Source of the DNA: Ovis canadensis
Taxonomy: Eukaryota; Chordata; Mammalia; Artiodactyla; Bovidae
DNA: 64,000 nucleotides
Assembly (NCBI RefSeq): GCF_042477335.2
Contig: NC_091255.1
Coordinates: 35,380,501 to 35,444,500 of the forward strand
Direction of reading: 5' to 3'
The translations under genes were made by a program, and so were the position numbers. The first letter of the stretch is position 1. Each line of letters starts with the position of its first letter. The notes below the pieces were generated by a model, which worked only from the letters and a program-made list of their open reading frames with translations, was not told where the DNA came from and did no database searches. Below, in pieces: positions 42,064-53,790 of the stretch.

Positions 42064-42240
42064 AGAGCTCAGTTGGTAAAGAATCGGCCTGCAGTGCGGG
42101 AGACCTGGGTTTGATCCCTGGGTTGGGAAGATCCCCTGGAAAAGGGAAAGGCTAGCCACTCCAGTATTCTGGCCTGGAGAATCCCATGGACAGTATGAGG
42201 TTGCGAAGAGTCGAATACGACTGAGCGACTTTCACTTCCA
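42064..42240 (+). mobile_element. Bov-tA SINE
   Basis: AGCTCAGTTGGTAAAGAATC to GACTGAGCGACTTTCACTTC. Confidence 0.9.
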
Positions 42241-42577
42241 CCATCTACACTTGCGCTAACAACAACTTGGAGAGAAAACCCAGTTTTCATTCCTGATTTT
42301 ATATACATATATACACATCAGTTATTTGGCTGCACTGGGCCTTCATTATGGCATGAGGGCTCTTCAGTTGCAGCATGTGGGATCCAGTTCCCTGACACCA
42401 TATGGAGACAGAGAGAACACAGAGAAGAACCGGGGCCCCCACATGTGAACAAAGCCTTCTGGGAGCTTCCAGTCTAGCCAACAGCTCAATGCATCCAAGT
42501 GTATGACCCTAGCCAAGACCACATGGTCTACCTGGCCTAGCCCTTCACGGCACCCAGAGAATCTTGAGAAATAAATA

Positions 42578-42776
42578 CAATTGACCCTTGAATGGTGCAG
42601 GGATTAGGGACACCGAACCTCTCCCTGCAGTTGAAAACTCGAGTATGACTTTACAATACCCTTTGTATCCCCTGATCAGCGTCTGCACATGATGTAACAC
42701 ATTTTTTTTGTGGAAAAAAATATGCTTATAAAGTGAAACTGTGCAGTTCAAACCCATTGTGTTCAAGGGTCAACTG
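42578..42776. mobile_element. Tigger2/MER28-type non-autonomous DNA transposon
   Basis: Terminal inverted repeats CAATTGACCCTTGAAT and GTTCAAGGGTCAACTG bound a 199-bp element with TA duplications at 42576-42577 and 42777-42778. It has no transposase. It belongs to an old, pogo/mariner-like group shared by placental mammals (name from memory). Confidence 0.85.
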
Positions 42777-42778
42777 TA

Positions 42779-44252
42779 GTTGTTTGTTTTAAGTCAATGA
42801 AGCTTTGGGTTAGACTGTTATGCATCAATAGGTAACTGAAATAAAATATATTCTCAAGTATGCATCCGTATCAAATATATGGCATAGTTTGTGTGCCTAT
42901 TTTTTAGACAGATAAGTGAAGCTTTCATACATCTCATTTGTTCCTGACTTTTTCACCCAAGAGTAAATGTTTAAGATCTATCCGTGTTGCTATTTGTACA
43001 TCTGGTTTGTTGCTATGAACCTCTGCACAGTATTCAGTGGTGCGTATCCATCACTGTATATTTACCCAGTCCCCAAATGAGGAACACCCAACTACTGCAA
43101 TGGACACATTATGTCCCCATGAGGACCTAGGTGAGACTATGTCTCAGGACTATATCCAAGGCTGAAATTGCCAAGTCACAGAATATTCTCACACTTAATT
43201 TAATGCATATACACACACCGTTTTTTTTCATCAATGAGATCCTATTCACAATACTCTTTTTCAGTACAGTTTTTATTCCCTTTCATTTCTCACTTGCCTC
43301 ATGCTCCTCGTCCACTCACTGCATCCTCCCTCCCTACCCCTCCTGTGATATTAATGGTCTTACTGTTTCATCTCTGCTATCAATGCTTCATCAAGTTCCC
43401 ACGTGGAGCTTGGTGAGAATTTCCCTGTGAACCATATCCAGGAGTGAAAGTGTCACTTCACAAAGGATTCTCAAGCTTAACTTCACCTGAGTCCAGCCAG
43501 GCTATACCTCTTCCAGAACGGCTGTGCCCACTGACACTCCCATCACCAGCATATGAGGGCTCCCTCTTTTGCGTCATCCTTCTCAACACTTGTTACTATG
43601 CAGCTTCTCACCACCCTGATGACATCTCGCTGCTCTTCTATGCTACATTTCTGGTTAATAGAGAGTTTGAACGTTTCTCCACCTGTTTTCTATTTGTTCA
43701 GATTTCCTCTTGTATGGACAGCTTTTCCACATCCTTTATCCATTTTTCTATTGGGTTTCCTGGATTCACTTTGCTGATTGGAGGCATATCTTGTATATTC
43801 TAGATACATGTTCAGAAAACAAGGTCTTTTGAAAATTAAAAACAATTTTTTTGTTGTTAAAGCCAAAACAATTAATAAAAGTGCTGGAAGATAAAAATCA
43901 GGAAATCGTTCCAAAAAAGGGACAAAGTTGTTTGTTTGTTTGTTTTTAATGAGAGAACAGCTAAACTGAGGGCATTTTTTACCCCCTGGCCTCATATTTC
44001 CATGTATACTTCCTGCTAGGGAACTCTCCAGGCCTTTCTCCAGACATCCCCACCACACCTCCCTAGGAGAGGAAGCTTGCCTGTGGGGGCTCTCTTTGGT
44101 TCTTTCTGCTCAGCCAGTCATCTGTGTTCTGCCAGGTGACACTGAGCCTGCCCCTGCAGAGAAAACCTGCTTTGCCCAGCTCTGCCTGTGACTAGGTAAA
44201 TATGTCTGTCTAACTGTTGGATGAAATATTAACAAGTCCTTTTGATTTAAGG
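42779..44252. other. intergenic, L1-like degraded sequence and unique sequence
   Basis: 42900-43130 and 43400-43800 contain blocks like GTGTTGCTATTTGTACATC and GGGTTTCCTGG that look like old L1. A (GTTT)n run lies at 43929-43948. No gene. Confidence 0.4.
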
Positions 44253-44452
44253 GGCTTCCCTGTAGCTCAGCTGATAAAGAATCTGCCTGCAATGCAGGAA
44301 ACCCCAGTTTGATTCCTGGATCGGGAAGATCCCCTGGAGAAGGGAAAGGCTACCCACTCCAGTATTCTGGCCTGGAGAATTCCATGGACTATACAGTCCA
44401 TGGTCTCGTAAAAAGTTGGACATGACTGAGTGATTTTCACTTTCATTTGATT
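44253..44452 (+). mobile_element. Bov-tA SINE
   Basis: GGCTTCCCTGTAGCTCAGC to GACTGAGTGATTTTCACTTTC. Confidence 0.9.
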
Positions 44453-45053
44453 TAAGGTTTGAAGCCAAGTCCACCTTAACTGTGTATCAGCAAGAAAGCT
44501 AGCAACTTGACATCATTTATCTGTCTACTGTGTCTTGGTTCTCAATTGGTTTCAAACTTCAGAGGAAAAGAAAGCACCCCCCCTTTTTTCACCAGCCTTG
44601 TTAAATCTCCACGAATAATATAAAAGATCAATTGATCCACAACATTCAATTAATAGTTCTAGAAGATACACAAGGAAGTAAAAGGGAGAAAGTTATCAAA
44701 GAAATAATACAAGATTGTTACTTAGAATGAAAAGCATGAGGCTCCAAATTTAAATAACCTACTAATTGCCCAGCTTTTCATTAAAGAATGACCAAAGGAC
44801 ATAACTGTGAAATTTCAGAATACCAGCAATAAAGAGTCTAAAAGCTACTGGAGGCAGGGGGAAAAATCACCTATAAAGAAACAAGAACTGGAACAGATTC
44901 TGCTTTCCACTTGTTACACTCAACATCAGGAGACAGGACAATGCCTTCCAATATGCAAGGGAAATTCTTTTCAACCTAGATTTTAGTCAGTGCAAATGAC
45001 CATTGACATGAAAAAACAGGGGGAAAAAAAGAGAGAGAGAGATTTTTCAAGGA
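44453..45053. other. AT-rich intergenic stretch
   Basis: No gene; a short (GA)n block lies near 45031-45042. Confidence 0.4.
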
Positions 45054-45182
45054 CTTCCCTGGTGGTTAAGACTCCATGCTCTCAGTACTGGGGGCCTGGG
45101 TTGAATCCCTGGTCAGGGAACTAGAGCCTGCATGTAGTAACTAAGACCCAGCACAGCCAAATAAATTAAATAAATAAATACA
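45054..45182 (+). mobile_element. tRNA-Glu-derived SINE (CHR-2 type)
   Basis: GACTTCCCTGGTGGTTAAGAC to AGCACAGCCAAATAAATTAAA. Confidence 0.85.
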
Positions 45183-45490
45183 ATTTTTAAAAACTTAAAA
45201 AAAAAAGAACTTTCAGACATTCCAGGGCTCAGAATACTTATATCATATTTCTACTATGTTTACAAGTACCACAGAAAGTGAAGAAATAATCCAGAAACAA
45301 GATACATAAAAGAATATATCTCAGTATGGGACTTTCTGTTATTATTAAATAAAGTTTTATTAAACTCTTTCTGTATTTCTGTCTACAAGTTGACTTTTTG
45401 TCTTAGAATGCTAACTAGTGAAATTTGAGAGCCTGGCCTTAAAAATGCAAGTCATAATAATAAATTTAAGAGATCTAAGGAAGAGATGGA

Positions 45491-45815
45491 GGGCTTCCCA
45501 GGTGGCTTAGTGATAAAGAATCCACCCGCCAATGCAGGAAACATGGGTTCAATCCCTGGTCAGAGAGGATACTACATGCAGCTAAACCCTGTGCGCCACA
45601 CTACTGAGCCTGTGCTCTGGAGCTGGGGAACCTCAACCCCTGAAGCCCTTGCATCCTAGCGCCCCGGCTCTGCAACAAGAGAAGCCACCCCAATGAGAAG
45701 CCGAGCACCACAACTAGAGAACAGCCCCCGCAAGCCGCAACTAGAGAAAAACTCACACAGCAACGAAGACCCAGCACAGCCAAAAATAACTAAATAAGTG
45801 TGGTCAGTCTTATTA
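45491..45815 (+). mobile_element. tRNA-Glu-derived SINE, long form
   Basis: GGGCTTCCCAGGTGGCTTAG start, a 200-bp body with CAACTAGAGAA repeats, and an AGCACAGCCAAAAATAAC end. Confidence 0.82.
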
Positions 45816-46028
45816 AAAAAAAAAAGATACTCTAACAGGCTTTCAAAGTCACTTCAGTATTTTGGTTTACTTTCGCCACTTAAGCAGGTAGGTTTCTCTC
45901 TCCTTTTGCTATTATATTCCCAACATTCAGGATAGTAGCGCCACCTGGTGGTCATACCTGCATGATGCCTGTGTCTTCGAGGAGGGAGACTGCCAGAGAC
46001 CTGGGCCTTAATATTCTTTTAACTTCTT

Positions 46029-47084
46029 CAGTACAGTTCAGTTCAGTTCAGTTCAGTCGCTCAGTCGTGTCCGACTCTTTGCGTCCCCATGAATCTCAGC
46101 ACGCCAGGCCTCCCTGTCCATCATCAACTCCCGGAGTTCATCCAAACTCACGTCCATCAAGTCGGTGATGCCATCCAGCCATCTCATCCTCTGTCGTCCC
46201 CTTCTCTTCCTGCCCCCAATCCCTCCCAGCATCAGAGTCTTTTCCAATGAGTCAACTCTTTGCATCAGGTGGCCAAAGTATTGGAGTTTCAGCTTTAGCA
46301 TCAGTCCTTCCAAAGAACACCCAGGACTGATCTCCTTTAGAATGGACTGGTTGGATCTCCTTGCAGTCCAAGGGACTCTCAAGAGCTTTCTCCAACACCA
46401 CAGTTCAAAAGCATCAATTCTTCGGCACTCAACTTTCTTCACAGTCCAACTCTCACATCCATACATGACCACTGGAAAAACCATAGCCTTGACTAGATGG
46501 ACCTTTGTTGGCAAAGTAATGTCTCTGCTTTTGAATATGCTATCTAGGTTGGTCATAACTTTTCTTCCAAGGAGTAAGCGTCTTTTAATTTCATTGGTGC
46601 AATCACCATCTGCAGTAATTTTAGAGCCCCCCAAAATAAAGTCTGACACTGTTTCCACTGTTTCCCCATCTATTTCCCATGAAGTGATGGGACCAGATGT
46701 CATGATCTTCATTTTCTGAATGTTGAGCTTTAAGCCAACTTTTTCACTCTCCTTTTTCACTTTCATCAAGAGGCTTTTTAGTTCCTCTTCACTTTCTGCC
46801 ATAAGGGTGGTGTCATCTGCATATCTGAGGTTATTGATATTTCTCCCAGCAATCTTGATTCCAGCTTGTGCTTCTTCCAGTCCAGCGTTTCTCATGATGT
46901 ACTCTGCATAGAAGTTAAATAAGTAGGGTGACAATATACAGCCTTGACGTCCTCCTTTTCCTATTTGGAACCAGTCGGTTGTTCCATGTCCAGTTCTAAT
47001 TGTTGCTTCCTGACCTGCATATAGGTTTCTCAAGAGGCAGGTCAGGTGGTCTGATATTCCCATCTCTTTCAGAATTTTCCACAG
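46029..47084 (-). mobile_element. BovB LINE, 5'-truncated, with target duplication
   Basis: A 1.06-kb reverse copy bracketed by TTTAACTTCTT at 46018-46028 and 47085-47095. The minus strand keeps a 336-codon open frame covering the RT region ([16 protein letters not shown]) and the C-terminal tail to the end of the element. This is the longest intact BovB frame in the window, but it lacks the endonuclease and the N-terminal RT part. Confidence 0.93.
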
Positions 47085-47424
47085 TTTAACTTCTTACCTC
47101 TCTCCAAATAGCTGAAGCGAACATGAAACAGCAAAAGGGATCATTCTGATAGCTAAAAATTTCCCACGAATCAATTCCTGGGGGCAATGTTGCAACTTCT
47201 TCCTCTGATCATTTCTTTTTTATTAACTTGCATTCACTTAGTTCCAGTCCTATACACTTTCTGGTTACTCTGAGTTAGAGTCAGTAAAGGTTTGCAAAGA
47301 CCCTGGAGGTGTCACAGGGCCATGAGAAGATGATGGTTCCTGTGTAATGACCAGACCCACTGAGCTCAAGTTCAGAAACCAGGATGACTGAGTTTTTAAG
47401 CCCCAGGTCTATAAGAAAGACCTT

Positions 47425-47640
47425 CCCAGGTGGCTCAGTGGTAAAGAATCTGCCTGCCAGTGCAGGAGATATTGAAGATGAAGCTTCAATCTCTGGGTCG
47501 GGAAGATCCCCTGAATGAGGAAATGGTAACTCCAGTATTATTGCCTGGAGAATCTCATGGACAGAGGAGCCTGGTGGGCTACAGTCCATGGGGTGGCAGA
47601 GTTGGACATGACTTAATGACTGAGCACGCACGCACACACA
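47425..47640 (+). mobile_element. Bov-tA SINE with (CA)n end
   Basis: CTTCCCAGGTGGCTCAGTGG to GACTGAGCACGCACGCACAC; followed by a CA/GACA microsatellite to about 47665. Confidence 0.88.
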
Positions 47641-47832
47641 GACACAGACACAGACACACACAGGTTTACAAGAACTGGAGTGGGGAGTGGTTCTTGAGTC
47701 CTGCTTTTGTTAACTACAAATGTGCTTGCCGAGGGCATCTGCCATCTGCCTCTGTAGAGACTGAACCCTCTGCTGCAGCTATCGACCTTCAACACCCCCT
47801 GAAGGGAGTCCAGGGTGGAGAGTGAGGCACTC

Positions 47833-48162
47833 TGTGCTCCAGGGAAACTGGTGGAACAGGTATTTAGGTAGTTAGTTATTTTCAGGAACTGATTTCATGA
47901 TCCCAATCCTTGCATCTCCTCATATCTAGCAAAGCATGAAATCCCTTCATGGTGACATCAGCTGCTCATAACTAGCAGAAAATCTTTTGTAACTAAGTGC
48001 TTGATTGCATTGAACTCCCCCTTTCACCCACATCATAGATATTGACCTTGCCCTGCTACCTCTTTCTCAGAGCTGAGATGCTGTCTCTTGGGCTGCAGTC
48101 CTCAATTTGCTCCCAAATGAAACTTAATTCACAACCCTCACCTTGTGCATCTTTTCCATCCA
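47833..48162 (+). mobile_element. fossil LTR, endogenous retrovirus
   Basis: The body has GTTAGTTATTTTCAGGAACTG, ATCAGCTGCTCATAACTAGC and a U5-like end with GGGCTGCAGTCCTCAATTTG, typical of a ruminant LTR. Flanks CACTC (47828-47832) and CACTT (48163-48167) may be the target duplication, with one mismatch. No internal genes are near. Confidence 0.6.
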
Positions 48163-48167
48163 CACTT

Positions 48168-49316
48168 TCCACAGAAGTACTTAATTACTGGGCAGCTTCT
48201 ATCAGATCTTCGCTTCCCTTCTGTCTCTTAGTCAAATTAGGAAAGTGGAGGGACCTACACAGAGCAACTCCACTCTCCCCCTGTCTTCATTCTCCAGCAA
48301 GGAGTGAGAGCCTCTTGGCTTCTGTGGGAGAAAGATGGGCCACTCCTGCCAAGCAGGATCAACAAACACCTCCAAGGCCAAGGCACCTCTGCCAGCGTCA
48401 GCCTGCAGATGGCTCAGCAGCCTGCCAGCTTGACAACTGGCCTCAGCGAACCCTCGAGCTACTCCCTTCAGGGTAAGATGTAAGCATATCTTTGTTGTTT
48501 TTCAGTCGCCAGGTCATCTCTGAACTCGAGACCCCATGGACTGCAGCACGCCAGGCTTCCCTGTCCCTCACCAGCTCCTGGAGTTTGCCCAAGCTCATGT
48601 CCATAAGCATATCTTTACCCATCATCCTTTTAGCATCCCCCTTGGCAAGTTTTTGACAGGGAAATTCCATGTGGTTTTGCAACATGCAAATCTGCCTGAG
48701 AGCGCCTGAGCAGAGGCTGAGGAGGCCAGTCTGCTGGGAGGCCAGCGGGACCCAGTGGCCTTCGCCCATGTTGGAGTCTCCCGCCGTTTCCCAAAGTCTG
48801 TACTGGAGGCGGAGGTGGGGGTGCCCTTGTCACCAGCTCCGTCCAGAAAGCGTGATGAAGGGCATCTGCCAGGCTTCGGGGTGAGGGGTGGGTGGAGATG
48901 GGGATCCGTGACCCACTCCCTGCTCTACCACCCTCTGCCTCCACTAGGGACCCTCTGTTCCCCCACCCCCATCCGGAGAGTACCCTCTGTCCTCTCCAAG
49001 CCCAGGCTCAACTCAGGCTCAGTCCTGGGCCTCCTCCTGGGCTGGTTCTGAATGTAAACTGCCATCCGGGTCTTCAACTGGTGGGCACATGGCGGTGGGT
49101 GAATTCTACACATCCTGTTTCCATCTTGGATTCATCTCCCAGGTTGCTCCCCACCCCTTCATACCACACAGGCCTCTGGGGTCTGTCCACTGACACTCCC
49201 AGTCCAGCCTCCTCCCTCCAGCCCCGGTTCAGGGCCTGTGACCCATCTAGGCAATAGCTTTTCCTGTAATTAACTTCTTTTTGTTTTGTTTTAATGTGGA
49301 CCACTTTTAAAGTCTT
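48168..49316. other. G+C-richer unique stretch with a tiny BovB
   Basis: Apart from the BovB at 48494-48603, no repeat was recognised. Several open frames exist near 48.7-49.25 kb on both strands, but none resembles a known protein. No lectin-domain motif (QPD/WND) was found. Confidence 0.4.
48494..48603 (-). mobile_element. very short BovB with perfect target duplication
   Basis: Only about 110 bp of BovB 3' end. TAAGCATATCTTT at 48481-48493 is repeated exactly at 48604-48616. Confidence 0.9.
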
Positions 49317-49466
49317 TATTGAATTTATCACAATATGATTTCTATTTTATGTTTTGGTTTTTTGGCCATGAGTCATGAGGAATCTTAGCTTCCCAACCAG
49401 GGATGGAACCAGCACCCCCTGCATTGAAAGGCAAAGACTTCCACTGAACCTCCAAGGAAGTCCCTT
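49317..49466 (-). mobile_element. tRNA-Glu-derived SINE (CHR-2 type), reverse
   Basis: TTTTATGTTTTGGTTTTTTGG to CTCCAAGGAAGTCCC is the reverse of this family. Confidence 0.8.
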
Positions 49467-50006
49467 TAGTTAACCGTTCATGATGAAACACGGTGTCTGA
49501 TTAGAGGAACAGAAGCTTCTTCTGTTTGCCCAAGCTGACACGTAAAACTTGCTAACAAATCCTCTGTCAGCAAATGACCTTGCAAGGGACGGTGCTCTGC
49601 TAGAAGCCCGGCAGCCCCTCCTCAACTGTTTAAGTCCGGAGCCCAGCAGCCTGCCAGGGGAGGGAATGCAGGATCCATCCCCAGGTTTGGCCAAGACCAC
49701 TCCTCTCTGGAGGCCTTGGTGCAGAGAGGCTGCTGAGAGGATGCAGGGGCATTCCACTCACCCCTGCATATACCCTACCTCTGGCAAACCCAGTCTGTTC
49801 TCTGGATCTGTGATTTCAATTTCTGTTTGGCGAGTTTTTTTTCCTACGATTCCCCATGTGAGTGAGATCATGCGATATTTATCTTTGTCTTATTTCACTC
49901 AGCATGATGTCCTTACTGTTGTCAAAAATGACAGGATCAAAAGTCTTCCTTACTTGGGGAAATGACTTTAAAAAAAAAAGTTAGGCCCTCCCTAGTGCAT
50001 CTCTGC
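49467..50006. other. unassigned intergenic stretch
   Basis: No gene. The 49.79-49.96 kb part resembles old L1 text (ATTCCCCATGTGAGTGAGATC). Confidence 0.4.
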
Positions 50007-50224
50007 ATGCTAAGTCACTTCAGTTAGGTCCGACTCTGTGCAATCCCATGGACCATAGCCCGCCAGGCTCCTCTGTCCATGGGGTTCTCCAGGCAAGCAT
50101 ACTGGAGTGGGTTGCCATGCCCTCCTCCAGGGGACCTCCCTAACCCAGAGGTCAAACCCGTGTCTCTTACGTCTCCTGCATTGGCAGGCGGGTTCTTTAC
50201 TACTAGTGCCATCTGGGAAGCCCA
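50007..50224 (-). mobile_element. Bov-tA SINE
   Basis: GCTAAGTCACTTCAGTTAGG to GTGCCATCTGGGAAGCCC, reverse. Confidence 0.9.
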
Positions 50225-51041
50225 AACCCAGAAAGGGCTGATAACAAAAGAGTTTACTTGTTTCTAAAACAAACTCAAGTTATTATTTCCCTCATGGGAA
50301 CATGACCCTCTTTTTTTTTTTTTTGAGGTCCTTGAATGTTTGCAATAAAAATGCAGTTAGGCGTTTGTTTAAGAACTGAGCCTCTCCTGTGAACCACAAA
50401 CCTTGTGGTTGGAGCACCATCCTGTTGTTAGGGGAGGTTAGAATATCTTTATTATGTTTCTGAATAGTATCCAAGACAAAGAATACCAGTTGGACTGTTG
50501 TTGTCGAACTGGAATTATTAGATCAAAAAATGTTATTTATATGTTGAATTGAATTGGAAATAACTAATTCTGTATTTTAGTTTGTGAGTTGTTCTGTTTT
50601 TCTCCCTAAGAGCAGAAAACACTGCCCTGCTTCGGGAATGGGTGGGAGGGCAGAATGGTTTCCCCTCGTGATAAAGCCACCAACCGCAGGAGAAAGAGAA
50701 GGAGCTGACTGAGAAGGATGACAAAATCCAAACCGAAGTTCAAAGCTGCCTGTTAAACTTTTGCTCCTTTCACTCCAGAAATTTCTCCACAGCAAAGCAA
50801 ACTGCTGAAAATACAAGGCTGGCTTGTTTGATAGCAAAGCCCCTCCTCTGCTTTATGGATGATGGAATGCCAGTCGCTATGATGATGAGGGTTAGATTGG
50901 AGGAAAGAAGGCTTTTCCTCTGCTGCATGGCCTAGAAACCTCAGGGGGGATAGGGTGGGGACGTGTGCCTTAAAGGGCACAGGGAGCTAACCTCTTGATA
51001 GAGCTTCCAGCGTGTATCTGTGTTCAAAGCAGTGCTATCTT
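50225..51041. other. unique intergenic stretch
   Basis: No repeat or gene recognised. An 86-codon minus frame (50837-50577) has no known family. Confidence 0.4.
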
Positions 51042-51165
51042 GGGACTTGCCTGGTGGTCCAGTGGTCAAGACTCCACACTCCCAAAGCAGGTGGAGCAGG
51101 TTCAATCCCTGGTTGGGGAACTAAGATCCCACATATTACAGCGTGGCCTTTAAAAAAAGAAAAAA
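51042..51165 (+). mobile_element. tRNA-Glu-derived SINE (CHR-2 type)
   Basis: GGGACTTGCCTGGTGGTCC to an A-rich end at about 51165. Confidence 0.82.
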
Positions 51166-51507
51166 AGACAGAGCTATTCTTTCACGTTGGCCTTCTCTGC
51201 TCACACTGACTTCATGCAAAGGAGAAATGCCATCAATCAATTGGGATTCCAAAACAGGAATTCATTAGTACAAATCTTGCTGAGTGCCTTCCTCCCTTGT
51301 AGGGTTTTATTCCCTAATAATCCTAAACGCTTTGGATAGAGATTTTTTATTAGTGGATTTGGTTCTTTGGTAGCATTACAGGTTTTCAGAGGTGACTGAA
51401 TTTTACAAGCATCCATCCAGGAAGGAAGCTGCCTTTGTTTGCTAGTGTTGCTGTGACAAAGTACCGCAGACTGGAGGGTTTAAACAACAAAAATTCATTT
51501 TCTTGGA
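51166..51507. other. unassigned intergenic stretch
   Basis: Nothing recognised, apart from old repeat-like GCTAGTGTTGCTGTGACAAAG at about 51440. Confidence 0.35.
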
Positions 51508-51712
51508 ACTTCCCTGGTGGTCCAGTGACTAAGACTCTGTGCTCCCAACAGAGAGGCAGGGGACCTGGGGGTTGACCCCCAGTCAGAGAAGCCGACCCCA
51601 CGTGCTGCTAAGATTCACTTGCCGCAGTTAAAGATCCCTCATGCCACAAAACAGAAAATCCCACGTGCTGCAACTAAGACCTGTGCGGCCAAATAAATAA
51701 GTTTTTTAAAAA
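51508..51712 (+). mobile_element. tRNA-Glu-derived SINE (CHR-2, long form)
   Basis: GAACTTCCCTGGTGGTCCAG to GTGCGGCCAAATAAATAAG. Confidence 0.83.
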
Positions 51713-51849
51713 GGAAGTTGGAGATCAAGGTGTGGACAAGGTTGATTCCTTCTGAGCACTTCTTTCCCTGGCCTGTAGACCACCGTCTCCTCCTCTGTCT
51801 TCATGTCCTCTTCACTGCGTGTGTCTGTGTCTAAATTTCCCCTTCTCAG

Positions 51850-51988
51850 TCATATGGATGGCATCACTGACTCAACGGACATGAGTTTGAGCAAATTCCG
51901 GGAGATGGTGAAGGACAGGGAAGCCTGCCGTGTTGTAGTCCATGGGGTGGCGAAGAATTGGATACGACTGAGCGACTGAACAACAAGG
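51850..51988 (+). mobile_element. BovB LINE tail
   Basis: GGATGGCATCACTGACTCAAC to GACTGAGCGACTGAACAAC. Confidence 0.85.
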
Positions 51989-52828
51989 AAGTCATGTGGA
52001 TTAGCGCCCACCCTAATTACCTCTCTTTAACTTAATTATCTATTTGAAGTTCCTGTCTCTCAATACATTCACATTCTGAGGTACTGGAGGTTAGGACCTA
52101 TGCATGTATGTGTGGTGGACACGACACACCGCCTACATAGTAAGAGTATAATACAAAGTTTATGCACCTAGTCCCTGATGGCCACCTCGAAGATTTGCTT
52201 TCTGGACAAGCAAAGGCTGCATCTGAGGACTGCCTCTGTATTTGTACACAGGTAAGGAATGGCCTCTGAATATAGTTCTTTCTGTGGTTTTACCCCCACC
52301 AAAAAAAAAAAAAGAAAAGAAACTGACTTTCACTGACTGCTGTAATATTGACCTTTGCTCTCTTGGGCTCAGGGAGGCCAGTCCTAACGTCTTTGGTCGT
52401 AAGTGTCCAGAGTGAGACAGAAGGACTCTGCAGCCCACAGTCCTCCTGACTCCCCTTGAGAGATGCCCACCTTCGTTTCCCACCTGTCCAGGGCTCTCCT
52501 CCCACTGTGGAGGTCTGCCTGTGACCACCTTGAGGCACCCTGGGGTGACCCACAGCCAGTGAAGATTTGACTGGGAAGCTGTTCCTGTTCTGATTAAGCA
52601 CAAGCTTCCAGGGTCATGATATGGCCAGGCTGCTATCAGTGACACACATGAGGCTCTAACCATTGCCCATTTTGAGCCGTAGGATTAAAGAGACAGGTCT
52701 GTGTGACACCAGTTATCCCAGGTGTTTTATTGTTACAAATGTACTTTTGAGAGAGTCTGGCTTCACTGAGTTAGTCAGAGGAGCTGAGAGCCGCTCTAAC
52801 AATTTGGTTGATTGAAATCTGGTGGAGA
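51989..52828. other. unassigned intergenic stretch
   Basis: Long minus-strand open frames cover 52160-52663, but they resemble no family. An A/T run lies at 52304-52320. Confidence 0.4.
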
Positions 52829-53090
52829 TTGTTGTTGTTCAGTCACTAAGTCCTGTCTGACTCTTTGCAACCCCTTGGACTGCAGCAAGTCAGGCTCCTC
52901 TGCCCTCCACTGTCTCCCGGAGTTTGCTCAAATTCACGTTCACTGAGTTGGTGATGCTATCTAACCATCTCAATCGTCTGCCACCCCCTTCTCCTGTTGC
53001 CTTCAGTCTTCTTTCCCAGCATCAGGGTCTTTTCCAATAAGTTGACTCTTCACATCCGGTGGCCAAAGTATTGGATCTTCAGCTGCAGCA
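52829..53090 (-). mobile_element. BovB LINE 3' fragment
   Basis: Reverse BovB end from the GTTCAGTCACTAAGTCCTG tail to GGCCAAAGTATTGGATCTTC. Confidence 0.85.
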
Positions 53091-53149
53091 ACAGTGTCCC
53101 TGGTATCATGCAGAGGAAAGAATACAAAAGCTGGACCTCGTGCTGGGGC

Positions 53150-53575
53150 TGTGGGCAGGTTGGAAACCAGCCAGTCACCCACCTAGTAGCCCTTTAGCAG
53201 GTAATGGTGTTAGACATGGTGGAGGGGGCAACACACATATCAGGTCGTTACTCAGCATATAGATTCGCCCTCACTGCCTGCAGGGCTTCTGCCGGCGCCA
53301 CCATCCATGCCCAGACTTTCAGAAAGCCTTACAGAATGATGGATCATGGCTTCAAGGTAGAATGGGATTGCTGCTACACAGTGGGTGCAGGGAAGAGTAC
53401 ATCTAGAATTTTAGGGATTTGTAGGCAGCCTTTGGTCCATCCATACCTTGTAGTAAAACTTACCAGAAGACTGCAACAATCTAATCAAGGCAGGAAAAAA
53501 CAGAGACTCAGACTCTTCAGGAATGAAGGTTTGTGTTTCCCACCAGAGAAAGGAGCCCTGTCTGCCTGCTAGAGT
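53150..53575 (+). mobile_element. possible fossil retroviral pol (integrase) fragment
   Basis: A 122-codon frame contains RYSAYRFALTACRASAGATIH, which resembles the integrase core text TYSGYGFAFPA...TIH of old endogenous retroviruses. Similarity is faint and is judged by eye. No LTR is paired with it, and it is broken. Confidence 0.3.
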
Positions 53576-53648
53576 GCTTGCAGAGGGCAGAGGGAACAGG
53601 GGATGGGTAAGTGGAAGAATGACATTATAAAAATGAACTACGGGAGAC

Positions 53649-53790
53649 TTCCCTGGTGATCCAGTGGTTGAGAGGCCATGCTTTCAGTGCCAGGGGAGTG
53701 GGCTCAATCCCTATTCGGGGAACTTGGACCCCTCATGCTCCCTGATGTGGCCAAAAACTTTTTTTAATAAAAATAAAATAAATAGAAATG
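53649..53790 (+). mobile_element. tRNA-Glu-derived SINE (CHR-2 type)
   Basis: GACTTCCCTGGTGATCCAGTG to an A-rich end. Confidence 0.83.

Noticed and set aside
48630-49260. Possible extra lectin-like gene in the gap after ASGR2
   Set aside because: I looked for QPD, WND and paired-cysteine lectin text on both strands and found none.
52160-52663. 167-codon minus-strand open frame
   Set aside because: No domain or similarity, runs through an A/T tract, and an overlapping frame of similar size exists; looks like chance.
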